Positions 37,732-47,434 of a stretch of 64,000 nt of DNA are shown in pieces (the first letter of the stretch is position 1; every line of letters begins with the position of its first letter). The notes under the pieces were generated by a model. The model was not told the origin of the DNA, searched no databases, and saw only the letters and a program-made list of their open reading frames with translations. The translations under genes and the position numbers were made by a program. The stretch comes from CAIWHR01 sp963741355 (GTDB lineage Bacteria > Pseudomonadota > Gammaproteobacteria > Burkholderiales > Casimicrobiaceae): contig CAVUIG010000019.1 in NCBI GenBank assembly GCA_963741355.1, forward strand, positions 1 through 64,000. Direction: 5' to 3'.

Positions 37732-39120
37732 ATGAGCAGCATTTCACATATCACCGTCGCACCCGCCACGCTGGACGAGGACGCGTGGGACGATCTCCTC
37801 AACTACATCGAGGAGCGCCGGGTCATCCCGATCATCGGACCCGAGCTCCTCAAGGTCGACACCGAGACGGGGCCGCGGCTCCTCAACGACTGGATCGCCG
37901 AGCGGCTCGCCGTGAAGCTCGGCGTCGACACCGCCAAGCTGCCGCAGCCGTACGTGCTGAACGACGTCGTCTGCTGGTACCTCTCGTCCCATGGCCGCCG
38001 CGAGGAGGCCTACACCCGCATTCGCAGCATTCTCCGCGACGCGAACTTCGCGCCGCCGCTGGCGCTGCGCCAGCTCGCGCAGATCACCGATTTCGACCTC
38101 TTCGTCACGACGACCTTCGACGGGCTCCTCGAGCAGGCGATCAACGCCGAGCGGTTCCAGGGCGCGCAGTCGACCGAGGTCATCGCCTACTCGCCCAACC
38201 GGGTCGCCGACCTCCCGTCGGAACGCGACCGGCTGCAGCGCCCGGTGGTCTATCACCTGCTGGGACGTCTGTCGGCGTCGCCGACGTACGTGATCTCCGA
38301 CGAGGACACGCTGGAATTCATCTGCGCGCTGCAAAGCGAGCACCTGACGCCGGAGAAGCTCTTCCACGAGCTCGAGCACAACCACATCCTGCTCATCGGC
38401 AGCAGCTTCACCAACTGGCTCGCGCGTCTCTTCCTGCGCATGGCCAAGCGCCATCGCCTCTCCGATCCGCGCGATGTCGGTGAGGTGCTGGCCGACAGCC
38501 ATTCGGTCGGCGACGGCCGGCTGATGGGATTCCTGCAGCAGGTCAGCGTGCGCACGCGCGTCTACAGCGGCGCGGAGAAGTTCGTCGACGAGCTGCATCG
38601 CCGCTGGACGACGCGGCGGGGTCCTGGCGAAGTGATCCCGCTCGGCACCTCCGCGCAGCGATTCCTTCCCCCCGAGCGCGAGATGCCGGAGAACGCCGTC
38701 TTCATCAGCTACGCGCGGGACGACCTGCCGGCGGTGCAGCGCCTCAAGGCCGGCCTCGACGCGGCGGGGGTGACGACGTGGTTCGACCTCGAGCGGCTCG
38801 AAGGCGGCGACGACTACGACCGCAAGATCCAGCACAACATCTCCCGCTGCGCGTATTTCATCCCCGTCGTCTCGGCGACCACCGAGCGCCGCGTCGAAGG
38901 CTATTTCCGCCGCGAATGGAGTTATGCGATCGACCGCGCGCGCAACATGGCGGACGGCTCGGTGTTCATCCTTCCCGTGTGCATCGACGACACCGACGGC
39001 GCGCGGGCGAGCGTCCCCGACAAGTTCAAGTCCGTCCATTTCACGCGATTGCCGGGCGGCGAAGTCACGCCGGAGTTCGCGCGCCGCATGAGCGAATTCC
39101 TGTCGTCGCGCAAGCCATGA
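37732..39120 (+). CDS. SIR2-like and TIR domain fusion protein
   Basis: Intact, 462 residues. Residues 20-290 are a SIR2-like Rossmann domain: VIPIIGPELL (31-40), FVTTTFDGLLEQA (from 124) where NAD-hydrolysing SIR2 proteins have TTNxD, VVYHLLGRLSASPTYVISDE (172-191) and LLIGSSFTNWLAR (220-232). The catalytic Asn position is Thr128, so this half may bind but not cut NAD. Residues 320-460 are a TIR domain: ENAVFISYARDDLPAVQRLK, TTWFDLERLEGGDDYDRKIQ and YFRREWSYAIDRA, with the catalytic Glu at 395 intact. An NADase effector is the natural reading. It starts a three-gene unit with a STAND NTPase 37 bases downstream. Confidence 0.88.
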   Translation: MSSISHITVAPATLDEDAWDDLLNYIEERRVIPIIGPELLKVDTETGPRLLNDWIAERLAVKLGVDTAKLPQPYVLNDVVCWYLSSHGRREEAYTRIRSILRDANFAPPLALRQLAQITDFDLFVTTTFDGLLEQAINAERFQGAQSTEVIAYSPNRVADLPSERDRLQRPVVYHLLGRLSASPTYVISDEDTLEFICALQSEHLTPEKLFHELEHNHILLIGSSFTNWLARLFLRMAKRHRLSDPRDVGEVLADSHSVGDGRLMGFLQQVSVRTRVYSGAEKFVDELHRRWTTRRGPGEVIPLGTSAQRFLPPEREMPENAVFISYARDDLPAVQRLKAGLDAAGVTTWFDLERLEGGDDYDRKIQHNISRCAYFIPVVSATTERRVEGYFRREWSYAIDRARNMADGSVFILPVCIDDTDGARASVPDKFKSVHFTRLPGGEVTPEFARRMSEFLSSRKP

Positions 39121-39157
39121 GCCGCGCGCCGGACGGCATCGCGGCGGGAACGCCCGC

Positions 39158-42100
39158 ATGAGCCCCGATACCTCGCCCGGATCCCCGACCGTCGCCGCGC
39201 AAGTCACGGTCGACGCCCAGCATCCCTGGCTCGGCCTCGCGTCGTTCACCGAGGAAACGCGCGGCTATTTCTACGGCCGCGAGGACGAAGTCGCCGAGCT
39301 CGCACGCCGCGTCCAGCGCAAGCTGCTGACAATCCTGTTCGGCCAGTCCGGGCTCGGCAAGACCTCGATCCTGCGCGCCGGCATCGTGCCGCGGCTGCGG
39401 CCGGAAGGCTACTGCCCGGTTTACGTCCGGATCGACTACTCGCCCGACTCGCCGCCGCCCTCCGAGCAGATCAAGCAGGCGATCTTCCGTGAGACGCAGG
39501 CGTCCGGTCAGTGGACGCAATCCGGCTCCGCGGTCAGCGGCGAGTCGCTGTGGGAATTCCTGCACCACCGCGACGACGTGCTGCGCGACGCGTCGGGGAA
39601 GACGCTCATCCCTCTGATCATCTTCGACCAGTTCGAGGAGATCTTCACGCTGGCGCAAAGCGACGACTTCGGCCGCCAGCGCGCCGCGCAGTTCCTGGAC
39701 GACCTCGCCGACCTCGTCGAGAACCGCGCGCCCAGGGAGCTCGAGGAGCGGATCGAGCGCGACGACGCGGCGGCGGAAAAATTCGACTTCGCGCGCGCCG
39801 ACTACCGGATCCTGATCGCGCTGCGCGAGGACTATCTCGCCCACCTCGAAGGGCTCAAGGGCAAGATGCCCTCGATCACCCAGAACCGGATGCGGCTCGC
39901 CCGGATGACCGGCGCGCAGGCGCTCGCCGCGGTGATGAATCCGGGCGGCAAGCTCGTCTCCGAGGAAGTCGCGGCGTCGATCGTCCGCTTCGTCGCCGGC
40001 GGCGCGGAGCTCGCCAACGCCGAGGTCGAGCCGTCGCTGCTCTCCCTCATCTGCCGCGAGCTCAACAACGCGCGGATCGCGCAGGGGCGCGACGAGATTT
40101 CCGCCGACCTTCTGGCCGGCTCGCGCGAAACGATCCTCACCGAATTCTACGAGCGAGCGCTGGCCGACCAGCCCGCCGGCGTGCGGCAGGTGATCGAGGA
40201 CAACCTGCTCACCGAATCGGGATACCGCGAGAGCCTCGCCGAGGAGCGCCTCGTCAAGCTCTTCACGGCAGCCGGCGCGCCGCCCGATACGCTGGCCACG
40301 CTCGTCAACCGGCGGCTCCTGCGCATCGAGGAGCGGCTCGACGTGCGCCGCGTCGAGCTCACGCACGACGTGCTGTGCGGCGTCGTCAAGGCGAGCCGCG
40401 ACCTGCGCCTCGAGCGCCTCGCGCGCGACGAGGCCGAGCGCAAGCTGGAAGCGCAGCGCGAGCGCGAACGTGCCACCCGCGCGGCGCTGGTGCGCGCGCG
40501 CAAGATCGCGATCGTGTGCGCCGTGCTCTCGGTGCTGGCGCTCGGCAGCGCGGTGTTCGGTTTCATCGCGATGAAGCGCGCGCAGGACGCCGAGGCCAAG
40601 GCCGACGCGACGCGGCTGATGGCCGAGCAGGCGCGCGGCGAGGCGGAGAAGCTCATCGTCTACCTGCTCGACGATTTCTATCTCGAGCTCGAGCCCGTGG
40701 GCCGTCTCGACATCGTCGCGGAGCTCGCGAAACGGGCGCTCGACTATTACAGCGCCCTTCCGCCGGAGCTTCGCACGCCCGAAACCAATCGCAATCGCGC
40801 GCTGGCGCTCGTTCGCTACGGTGCGGTGCTGCGCAATCAGTCGAAGCTCGACGAGAGCCAGAAGGCGCTGTCGGAGGCGGTCGACGTCCTGTCCAAGCTG
40901 CAGCAGGCGGGCGACACCTCGGAGCCCACGGCCATCGGCCTCGGCATCGGCCTGATGTCCGAGGCTCGCGTGCTGAGCAGTCTGGGCAAGCTGACGGAGT
41001 CGTTCCAGCTCGCGACACAGGCCGTCGACGTGCTGAAGCCGCGGCTCGGCTTCGGCGCCGTCGGTTCCGCTGCGCCGGGCCTACGGCGCGGCGATGCTCT
41101 TCCTCGGCTTTGCGCAGGCGAGTCACCGAGCAATATGAAGCGGCGCGTGAAGACGTTGGAGGAAGCGCGCGAGACCTACCGCAGCATCGATGGTCTCAAG
41201 CTCGACGATCTGCCGTCGGCGGCGGCGTATGCCGAAGCGTCGTCGTGGCAGGTGTCGGCATTGCAGAACCTGGGCCGCAACGATGACGCCAGGCGCGTGG
41301 GCGCGGAAGCGTCCGGCGTGGCGGGACAGGTGCTCGAGCGTCGGCCGGGCCACATGGCCGCGTTGCGGTCCCGGGCACTTATCGAAGATTCGCTCGGAAA
41401 CTCGGAATTCGACACGCTTCACCTTCGCAGGGCCCTGGAGCTGCTGGACGCGAGCGAGCGCGACTGGGAAGTCGATCGTCAAGATCGACCCGACCAATCA
41501 GATCGCCTGGAACAATCTCGGCAATGCAAGGCTCCAGAAGGCATGGGTGCTGCTGCGGCCTGGGGCGCATCGGCGAGAGCCGGCAGCAATGGATCGCCGC
41601 GCTCGCCATCGAAAAGCGAGACCATTCCGTCACCGATGATCTCCAGCATGCTGTCCCTTCCCGCCGCCAACCTCGCAGCTCTGGAGGCCGATACCGGAAA
41701 CCGGGAGGCGGCGACGGCAGCGCTCGCGGACTATCAGAAGGCTCACCCAGCTGGCGATCACCGCGTTTCCGGCCGAATCGTTCCAGCGGTCCGCGATCGG
41801 GGAGTTCGGCGTCTTCGGAATCGGCGGTATTCGCCAACTATTCGATTCCCATCGCTGCCGCGGACTACCGGACCGTCCAGACGATGGCCGAGGCCTCGAT
41901 CAAGCGCGGCGAATCGTTGAAGCCCGGGAACCCGCAGCAGGAAATGAACAAGAACCGGGGGCTCGGCGCGACGTATGCGGTTCTGGCCGACGCATTGTTC
42001 AACCTGAAGGACTATGCGGCGGCAGACGTCGCGATCAAGCGCGCCCTCGACTATCACCGGCCCGTGCCGAAGCGGACGCTGCAGGATCAGCGCGACGCGA

Positions 42101-42409
42101 GTGACGAGCTGATCCTCGCGGCGGCGATCGCGGCGCGCCTCGGCCATGCCGCCGAGGTACAGCAGATCATCGATCCGGTGCTGAAATTCCATCGCGAGCT
42201 CTACGCGCGACGCCAACGAGGATCTCGGCCAGCACCTCCAGATGGCCCGCGCGCTGTACGCGTCGGCGCTCGCGTCGCCGGAGCCGAAGCGCTCCCGTGA
42301 GCTCAAGGAAGCCGCCGCGATCATAGACTCGTTTCCGCCGGCGGTGCGGCAATTGAAGAGCGCGTCGCTGACGCGAAGCCACATCGCCGACGAGCAGAAG
42401 AGCCGCTGA
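39158..42409 (+). CDS. STAND NTPase with membrane helix and TPR domain, frameshifted near 3' end
   Basis: Start ATG at 39158. After 35 residues comes YFYGREDEVAELARRVQRKL, then Walker A FGQSGLGKTS (61-70) and Walker B LIIFDQFEEIFTL (Asp157), followed by arginine-rich and winged-helix-like regions (RILIALREDYLAHLEGLKGK, LLSLICRELNNARI, LTHDVLCGVVKASRDLR): the nSTAND1-type architecture. A coiled coil leads into one membrane helix near residues 449-472 (IAIVCAVLSVLALGSAVFGF) and then TPRs (NRNRALALVRYGAVLRNQSK and DESQKALSEAV). From about 41,050 at least four frame changes break the TPR part; the end is PPAVRQLKSASLTRSHIADE with TGA at 42407. About 1,083 residues. Likely a sensor or scaffold ATPase anchored at the membrane. 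Confidence 0.82.
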
Positions 42410-42506
42410 CGGCATTGACCGGATCGAAGCCGTAGTAGACGGCACGGCGATTGACGTGCGCGGATGACCGCCAGCGGATGGCGATCGGCGACCCGACCGT
42501 TTCCGC

Positions 42507-44403
42507 ATGTTGAAATCGCGAATGGACTCCACGTCTCCAGGCCCGATCGACGCCGCGACCGAAGACGCCGACGCGGGAATATGCGATCGCATCCGCGGCC
42601 ACCTCGCTCAGGGCGCGCCGTGGGAGGCCTGCGACGCGTTTCGCACGGCGGTGGTCGCGCACTCGACCGATCCCGAGCTCCTCTATTGCGGCGCGCTGGC
42701 GCACGCACGCTCGGGCGCGACGCACGAGGCGCATGCGCTGCTCGATCGCGCGCAATCCGCCGCGCCGATGACCCCGCAGCTGCAGGCCGACGTGCTGAGC
42801 TTGCGCGGACGGCTGTGGAAGGATCTCCTGTACACGCGACCCGACGCGCCCGATGCGATGGCAGTCGCGCGGCACGCCCGCGACGAGTACACGGCTGCCT
42901 GGTCGTTGCAACACGACCCGTATCCGGGCATCAACGCGGCCGCGCTCGCGCTGCTGTCGGGCGATCATGACGCCGCAACCGGACTCGCGCGCGAGATCAG
43001 CGAGCGCCTGACGGCACAAGGCGCGCTGACTAACGCGTGGGATCACGCGACGGCGGGCGAGGCGGCGCTTCTGCTGGGACACGCTGACGAAGCTCGTCAA
43101 CACTACGCGGAAGCGCATGCGCTGGCAGGAAGCGATGCGGGCACCGTCGCGACGATGCGAAGGCAACTGCTGCTGCTGGCGCGTGCGTTGCCCGACGCCG
43201 AAGCCATGCTCGCGGTCGTGCCGGCGGCCGACGTCGTCGCGTTCACCGGACACATGATCGACGCGCCGGGACGCGCCAAGCCGCGGTTTCCTGCCGCGCT
43301 GGCACCCGCCGTCGAGCATGCCGTCCGCGCCTGGATCGCCGGGCTCAATCGGCCGGTCTTCTACGGCTCCGCGGCGTGCGGCGCGGATCTGATCGTCATC
43401 GAATCCGCGCTTGCCGCCGGCGCCGAAGTGAACGTCGTCCTTCCGTTCGACCGGCAGGACTTCATCCGCACCAGCGTGATCAACGGAGGCGAAGAGTGGC
43501 TCGCGCGATTCGACGCGGCGCTCGTCGCGCGCGACGCGGATCATCCCGGCGACCGAAGAGCGCCATCTCGGCGACGACGTGCTGTTCGAGCACGCGGCGC
43601 GGCTGGTGGAGGGGCTCGCGGTGCTGCGCGCCGCGCAACTGCAGAACCGGCCGCGCCTGCTGTGCGTGATCGACGCGGCGGCCGACGGACAGGTCGGCGG
43701 CACGCTGTCGGCGTTCGAGCGCTGGACGCGTTGCATCGGCGCGCCGGACGTCATCGATCTCGCCGCGCTCCGCGCGAAGGCGCCGGCCGGCGCGTTCGAC
43801 GGGCGAGGTGCATCGCGAGGCACGCGCGAAGTGCCCTCGACAGCCGAAGCGATCGGCGCAACGCGGCCGCCGCGCATGCTGAAGACGCTCGTGTTCGCCG
43901 ATTTCGCGGGATACAGCCGGGTGCAGGACATCAACGCGGCGCGCTTTCAGGGCGAGTTCTGGGCGATCGCCGCGCGTCAGATCGCGGCCTCCGCGGTGAA
44001 GCCCGTCTTCGCCAACACCTGGGGCGATGGACTCTTCGTCGTGTTCGACGACGCGTCCGACGGGGCCGCGTTCGCGCTGGGCTTGTCAGAGGGCATGCAG
44101 GCGGCGGACTGGGTCGCGCTCGGCCTGCCCGCAACGAGCCAGATCCGGATCTGCCTGCATGCCGGGCCTGTGTTTCGCGCTTTCGATCCGGTGATCGGCC
44201 GCGACAACTACTTCGGCGCGACGGTGACGCGCGCCGCGCGCATCGAGCCGATCACGCCACCCGGCACCGTTTTCGCGAGCGAGGCGTTCGCGGCGACGCT
44301 CGCCGCGTCCGGCCGGGACGAATTCGTGCCGGAATACGTGGGCCGGGTCGGTCTCGCCAAGGGGTACGGCGAGTCGCGCGTCTACCGGCTGTCGCGCCGC
44401 TGA
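42507..44403 (+). CDS. TPR, SLOG-like and class III nucleotide cyclase protein
   Basis: Start ATG at 42507 (a second ATG is at 42522). Residues 20-225 are TPR-like helices (ELLYCGALAHARSGATHEAH, HATAGEAALLLGHADEARQH). Residues 240-350 look like a SLOG/LOG-type Rossmann domain: VVAFTGHMIDAPGRAKP, YGSAACGADLIVIESALAAG and EVNVVLPFDRQDFIRTS. After one frame change near 43,535 a class III cyclase domain occupies the last 175 residues: LVFADFAGYSRVQD (metal Asp), NTWGDGLFVVFDDA (second metal Asp) and NYFGATVTRAARIEPITPPG. The positions that read the purine base (usually Lys and Asp) are Asn and Asn, and the usual transition-state Asn is Thr. It would make a cyclic nucleotide; which one is unclear. 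98 bases after the STAND gene. Confidence 0.8.
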
Positions 44404-44441
44404 GCGCGCGTCCGCGGACGCGGGCGCGGCGCGCGTCGTCC

Positions 44442-45047
44442 TCAACCCGTGCGCAGCAGCTCGCGGATGTCGTGCAGGAAGACGTGCGCGCCCTGGCCGT
44501 AACCGACGAACAGCCGCAGCCGGCCCTCCCGGTCGAACACGAACGTGCCGGCGCTGTGGTCCATCGAATAGGTCTGCGGCGTCGGACCCGGCTGCTTCTG
44601 GTAGACGATCTTGAATTCCTTCGCCGTGCGTGCGGTGGCCTCGGCGTCGCCGTAGAGTCCGACGAATGACGGGTCGAAGGTCGGGACGTAGTGCGCGAGG
44701 AGGTCCGCCGTGTCGCGCTCCGGGTCGATCGTCGCGAACAGCACCTGGACGTTCTTCGCTTCGGGACCGAGCTGCTTCATGACTTCGGCGAGCTCGGAGA
44801 GCGTGGTCGGGCAGACGTCCGGACATTGGGTGTAGCCGAAGAACAGCACGACGATCTTGCCGCGGTAATCGGCGAGCGTCCGCGGCTTGCCGGTGTGGTC
44901 GGTCAGCGCGAAGTCGCGCCCGAACTTCGTGCCCGTGACGTCCGACGACAGGAAACTGGGCGAAGAATCGAAGCCGCAGCCCACGGCGAGCGCGCACGCC
45001 GTCACGAGGGCGAAACGACGCAGGAAGAAGATCATCGCAGGAACCAT
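44442..45047 (-). CDS. SCO1/SenC copper chaperone for cytochrome oxidase
   Basis: About 201 residues; ATG at 45047 or 45035. The N terminus is a lipoprotein-like signal with a Cys after AVG (ALVTACALAVGCGFDSS). Thioredoxin fold: GKPRTLADYRGKIVVLFFGY, TQCPDVCPTTLSELAEVMKQ (CX3C copper site), LFATIDPERDTADLLAHYVP and YSMDHSAGTFVFDREGRL, whose His is the third copper ligand. It loads copper into the CuA site of CoxB. It is downstream of ctaB on the same strand, 40 bases away, convergent with the cyclase gene. Confidence 0.93.
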   Translation of the reverse strand: MVPAMIFFLRRFALVTACALAVGCGFDSSPSFLSSDVTGTKFGRDFALTDHTGKPRTLADYRGKIVVLFFGYTQCPDVCPTTLSELAEVMKQLGPEAKNVQVLFATIDPERDTADLLAHYVPTFDPSFVGLYGDAEATARTAKEFKIVYQKQPGPTPQTYSMDHSAGTFVFDREGRLRLFVGYGQGAHVFLHDIRELLRTG

Positions 45048-45087
45048 GGCGCTGCGCCCGACCGGCAAGCGCCGGCGCGCGGCCGAC

Positions 45088-45966
45088 TCACAGATAGTGG
45101 TCGACCAGCAGCGCCATGAAGAGCGCCGCGAGATAGGTGATCGAATACTTGAATGTCGCCCGCGACAGCTCGACGCTGTAATCGCGGTAGAGCTGCACCG
45201 CATAGAGCAGGAAGAGCCCGCCCAACGCGAGCGCCGCCGCGAGGTAGAGGAAGCCGCTCATCCGTATCGCGAACGGCAGCAGCGACACGGCGACGAGCGC
45301 GACCGTGTAGAGCACGATCATGAGGCGCGTATAGCGCGGCCCGTGGGTGATGGGCAGCATCGGCAGCCCCGCCTTCGCGTAGTCCTGCGTCCGGTACAGC
45401 GCCAGCGACCAGAAGTGCGGCGGCGTCCATACGAAGATGATGAGGAAGAGCAGGAGCGCCTCGGGCGCGACGTCGTTGGTGACCGCGGCCCAGCCGAGCA
45501 CGGGAGGCATCGCGCCGGACGCGCCGCCGATCACGATGTTCTGCGGCGTCGCCGGCTTCAGCAGCACGGTGTAGACGATCGCGTAGCCGACGAAGGTCGC
45601 GAGCGTCAGCCACATCGTCAGCGGGTTGACGAATCGGTAGAGCACCCAGAGTCCCGTGCCGCCGACGATGCATGCGAAGATCAGCGTCGGCATCGACGTC
45701 AATTCGCCGGCGGGCAGCGGCCGGCGGCGCGTGCGCGCCATCAGGCCGTCGATCTTCTGTTCGACGAGGCAGTTGATCGCCGCGGCGGCGCCGGCGACGA
45801 GCGCGATGCCGATCGTGCCGAACAGGACCGGACCCGCGGGCGGAATGCCCGGCACCGCGAGGAACATGCCGATGACGGCGACGAAGACGATGAGCGACAC
45901 CACTCTCGGCTTGGTCAGCGCGAGAAAGTGACGCAGGCGGACTTCGGTGAGCGCGAGGGCGGTCAT
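45088..45966 (-). CDS. ctaB: Protoheme IX farnesyltransferase (heme o synthase)
   Basis: Intact, 292 residues, start ATG at 45966 (MTALALTEVRLRHFLALTKP). UbiA-type membrane enzyme: first motif NCLVEQKIDGLMARTRRRPL, the DX2(M)RT-RP substrate-binding acid cluster, second motif YTVLLKPATPQNIVIGGASG, and LALYRTQDYAKAGLPMLPIT. About eight membrane helices. Makes heme o from protoheme and farnesyl pyrophosphate, the precursor of heme a for the aa3 oxidases. In line with surf1, the SCO-like genes and the cox clusters. Confidence 0.96.
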   Translation of the reverse strand: MTALALTEVRLRHFLALTKPRVVSLIVFVAVIGMFLAVPGIPPAGPVLFGTIGIALVAGAAAAINCLVEQKIDGLMARTRRRPLPAGELTSMPTLIFACIVGGTGLWVLYRFVNPLTMWLTLATFVGYAIVYTVLLKPATPQNIVIGGASGAMPPVLGWAAVTNDVAPEALLLFLIIFVWTPPHFWSLALYRTQDYAKAGLPMLPITHGPRYTRLMIVLYTVALVAVSLLPFAIRMSGFLYLAAALALGGLFLLYAVQLYRDYSVELSRATFKYSITYLAALFMALLVDHYL

Positions 45967-46055
45967 GGCATCTGGGCGCAGGCGGACATCGGAGGGTTTC
46001 CGGCGTTGCGGCGCCCCGGAGCGGGGGATTTTATCACCGCCGCGGCCGCACAAGT

Positions 46056-46646
46056 TCACCCGATTCGCGAGGCGCGCAACAGGCGCGCAAGGTCGCCGGC
46101 GAGCCCCTTGATATCGGGATCCTCGGGATAGCGGAGCACGAGATTGCCGAGCGGATCGACGATGAAGATGCCCGCGGGTCCGCCCGGCAACGCCGCCAGC
46201 ACCGCGGGCGCGACCCGCGCCACGACGAGCCCGGGGTGCTCCGCGAGCAGATCCTGCCGGGGCGGCGCGCCGTCCGCCACGAGAAGGATACGGATGACCC
46301 GCTCCTGCTCGCGGCCCTGCATCGTGCGCGCCTGCCGCGTCGCATAGAGCCCGCGCGCGCAGGCCGCCTCGCATGCCCCCGCGCTGCCGATCACCACGGC
46401 CCACCGGCCACGCACGTCGGCGAGCGCGAACGGCGCCCCTTCCGGCGTCACGCCCGCGATCGCCGGCGCCGGTGCGGCGGGGAGCAGCGTGCCATGGTTG
46501 GCCGTGGGTTCCCGCGGGAAGAAGTAATAGATCGTGTAGGACGCGACGATCGGCGCCATGCACACTGCGGCAATGAGCAGCAGCGTACGGTGCGCACGGC
46601 GATCGGCGCGCCCGTCCTGCTGCGGCGGCGGAAGCGCATCAGCCAT
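46056..46646 (-). CDS. SCO-like transmembrane thioredoxin-fold protein
   Basis: Intact, 196 residues, start ATG at 46646 (MADALPPPQQDGRADRRAHR). One membrane helix (LLLIAAVCMAPIVASYTIYY), then a periplasmic thioredoxin-like domain: PEGAPFALADVRGRWAVVIG, SAGACEAACARGLYATRQAR where CX3C is kept, and GPAGIFIVDPLGNLVLRYPE. It lacks the His ligand context of true SCO1. This is the conserved small protein often found between surf1 and ctaB in betaproteobacteria; a role in oxidase assembly is inferred from place only. It overlaps the surf1 stop by 8 bases. Confidence 0.75.
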   Translation of the reverse strand: MADALPPPQQDGRADRRAHRTLLLIAAVCMAPIVASYTIYYFFPREPTANHGTLLPAAPAPAIAGVTPEGAPFALADVRGRWAVVIGSAGACEAACARGLYATRQARTMQGREQERVIRILLVADGAPPRQDLLAEHPGLVVARVAPAVLAALPGGPAGIFIVDPLGNLVLRYPEDPDIKGLAGDLARLLRASRIG

Positions 46647-47388
46647 CGCGTCTTCCCCGCCAGAGGTGGAAGTACAGCCACAGCGCCACGGCGAGTGCCG
46701 CGAACGCATACCACTGCATCATGTAGATCCGGTGCTTCTCGACGCCGGAATCGGGCGCGGGCCAGTCGCGGACGAGAAGGTCAGGACCGTTGGTATCGGT
46801 CTGCTCGATCACCACCGGCAGCACTGCGATGCCCGAGGCAGCCGCGAAACGCGCGGGGTCGAGATTCTGCCAAACCGGCCCCGGCCCGGACTCGCCCTTC
46901 AATTCGAGATATCCGCTCGCGGGAAGCGCGATGCGCCCGGAGATGCGTGTCGCGCCTTCCGGCGGCGGCGCCGCGGGCAGGTCGCTGCGCGACGCACCCT
47001 GCGCGATCCAGCCGCGGTCGACCAGCACGGTGCGGCCGTCGGCAAGCGTCAGCGGCGTGACGACGTCGTATCCGACCCGCCCGTCGTGCACCTTGTTGTC
47101 GATGAGGATCTGGCGCCTCCCGTCGAACGTTCCCGTCGCGTGGACGCGGCGGTAGCGCAGCGCCGTCCAGTCGGATTGGGTCGGCAGCTCGGCAAGCTCG
47201 AGCGGAGGAGACTGCGCCGCCGCCTCCTGCTGCGCGCGCTGCGCCTCCTTCTCCTGCATGCGTCCCTGCTGCCAGTGTCCCGCGGCGACGAAGAGGGCGA
47301 CGCCGGCGATCGTCGCGAGCGTCGGCAGCGTGCGCAGCAACAGATGCCGGAGCGAGGGGCGCGCTGGGGGATTCGTCGCGTTTGGCAT
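46639..47388 (-). CDS. SURF1-family cytochrome oxidase assembly protein
   Basis: Intact, 249 residues, start ATG at 47388 (MPNATNPPARPSLRHLLLRT). Two membrane helices, one near each end (TLPTLATIAGVALFVAAGHW and MMQWYAFAALAVALWLYFHL), flank the periplasmic domain with ILIDNKVHDGRVGYDVVTPL and TVLVDRGWIAQGASRSDLP, the SURF1 signature. SURF1 helps place heme a in subunit I. The end of the protein has the conserved EKHRIYMMQWYAFA. Divergent from the small membrane protein gene. Confidence 0.93.
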   Translation of the reverse strand: MPNATNPPARPSLRHLLLRTLPTLATIAGVALFVAAGHWQQGRMQEKEAQRAQQEAAAQSPPLELAELPTQSDWTALRYRRVHATGTFDGRRQILIDNKVHDGRVGYDVVTPLTLADGRTVLVDRGWIAQGASRSDLPAAPPPEGATRISGRIALPASGYLELKGESGPGPVWQNLDPARFAAASGIAVLPVVIEQTDTNGPDLLVRDWPAPDSGVEKHRIYMMQWYAFAALAVALWLYFHLWRGRRDG

Positions 47389-47434
47389 CGAACGTGGGCA
47401 TCCTCTACACTGACGATCTCCTCCTGGAAATCCA

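Noticed and set aside
37744..39249. Long minus-strand frame opposite the SIR2-TIR gene
   Set aside because: Low-complexity antisense of a recognised gene with intact domains on the plus strand.
37732..44403. Assignment of the cassette to Thoeris or Pycsar
   Set aside because: No SIR2-SLOG fusion, no separate TIR signal synthase, and no cyclic-nucleotide-binding domain in the putative effector; the gene set differs, so I did not name it as either.
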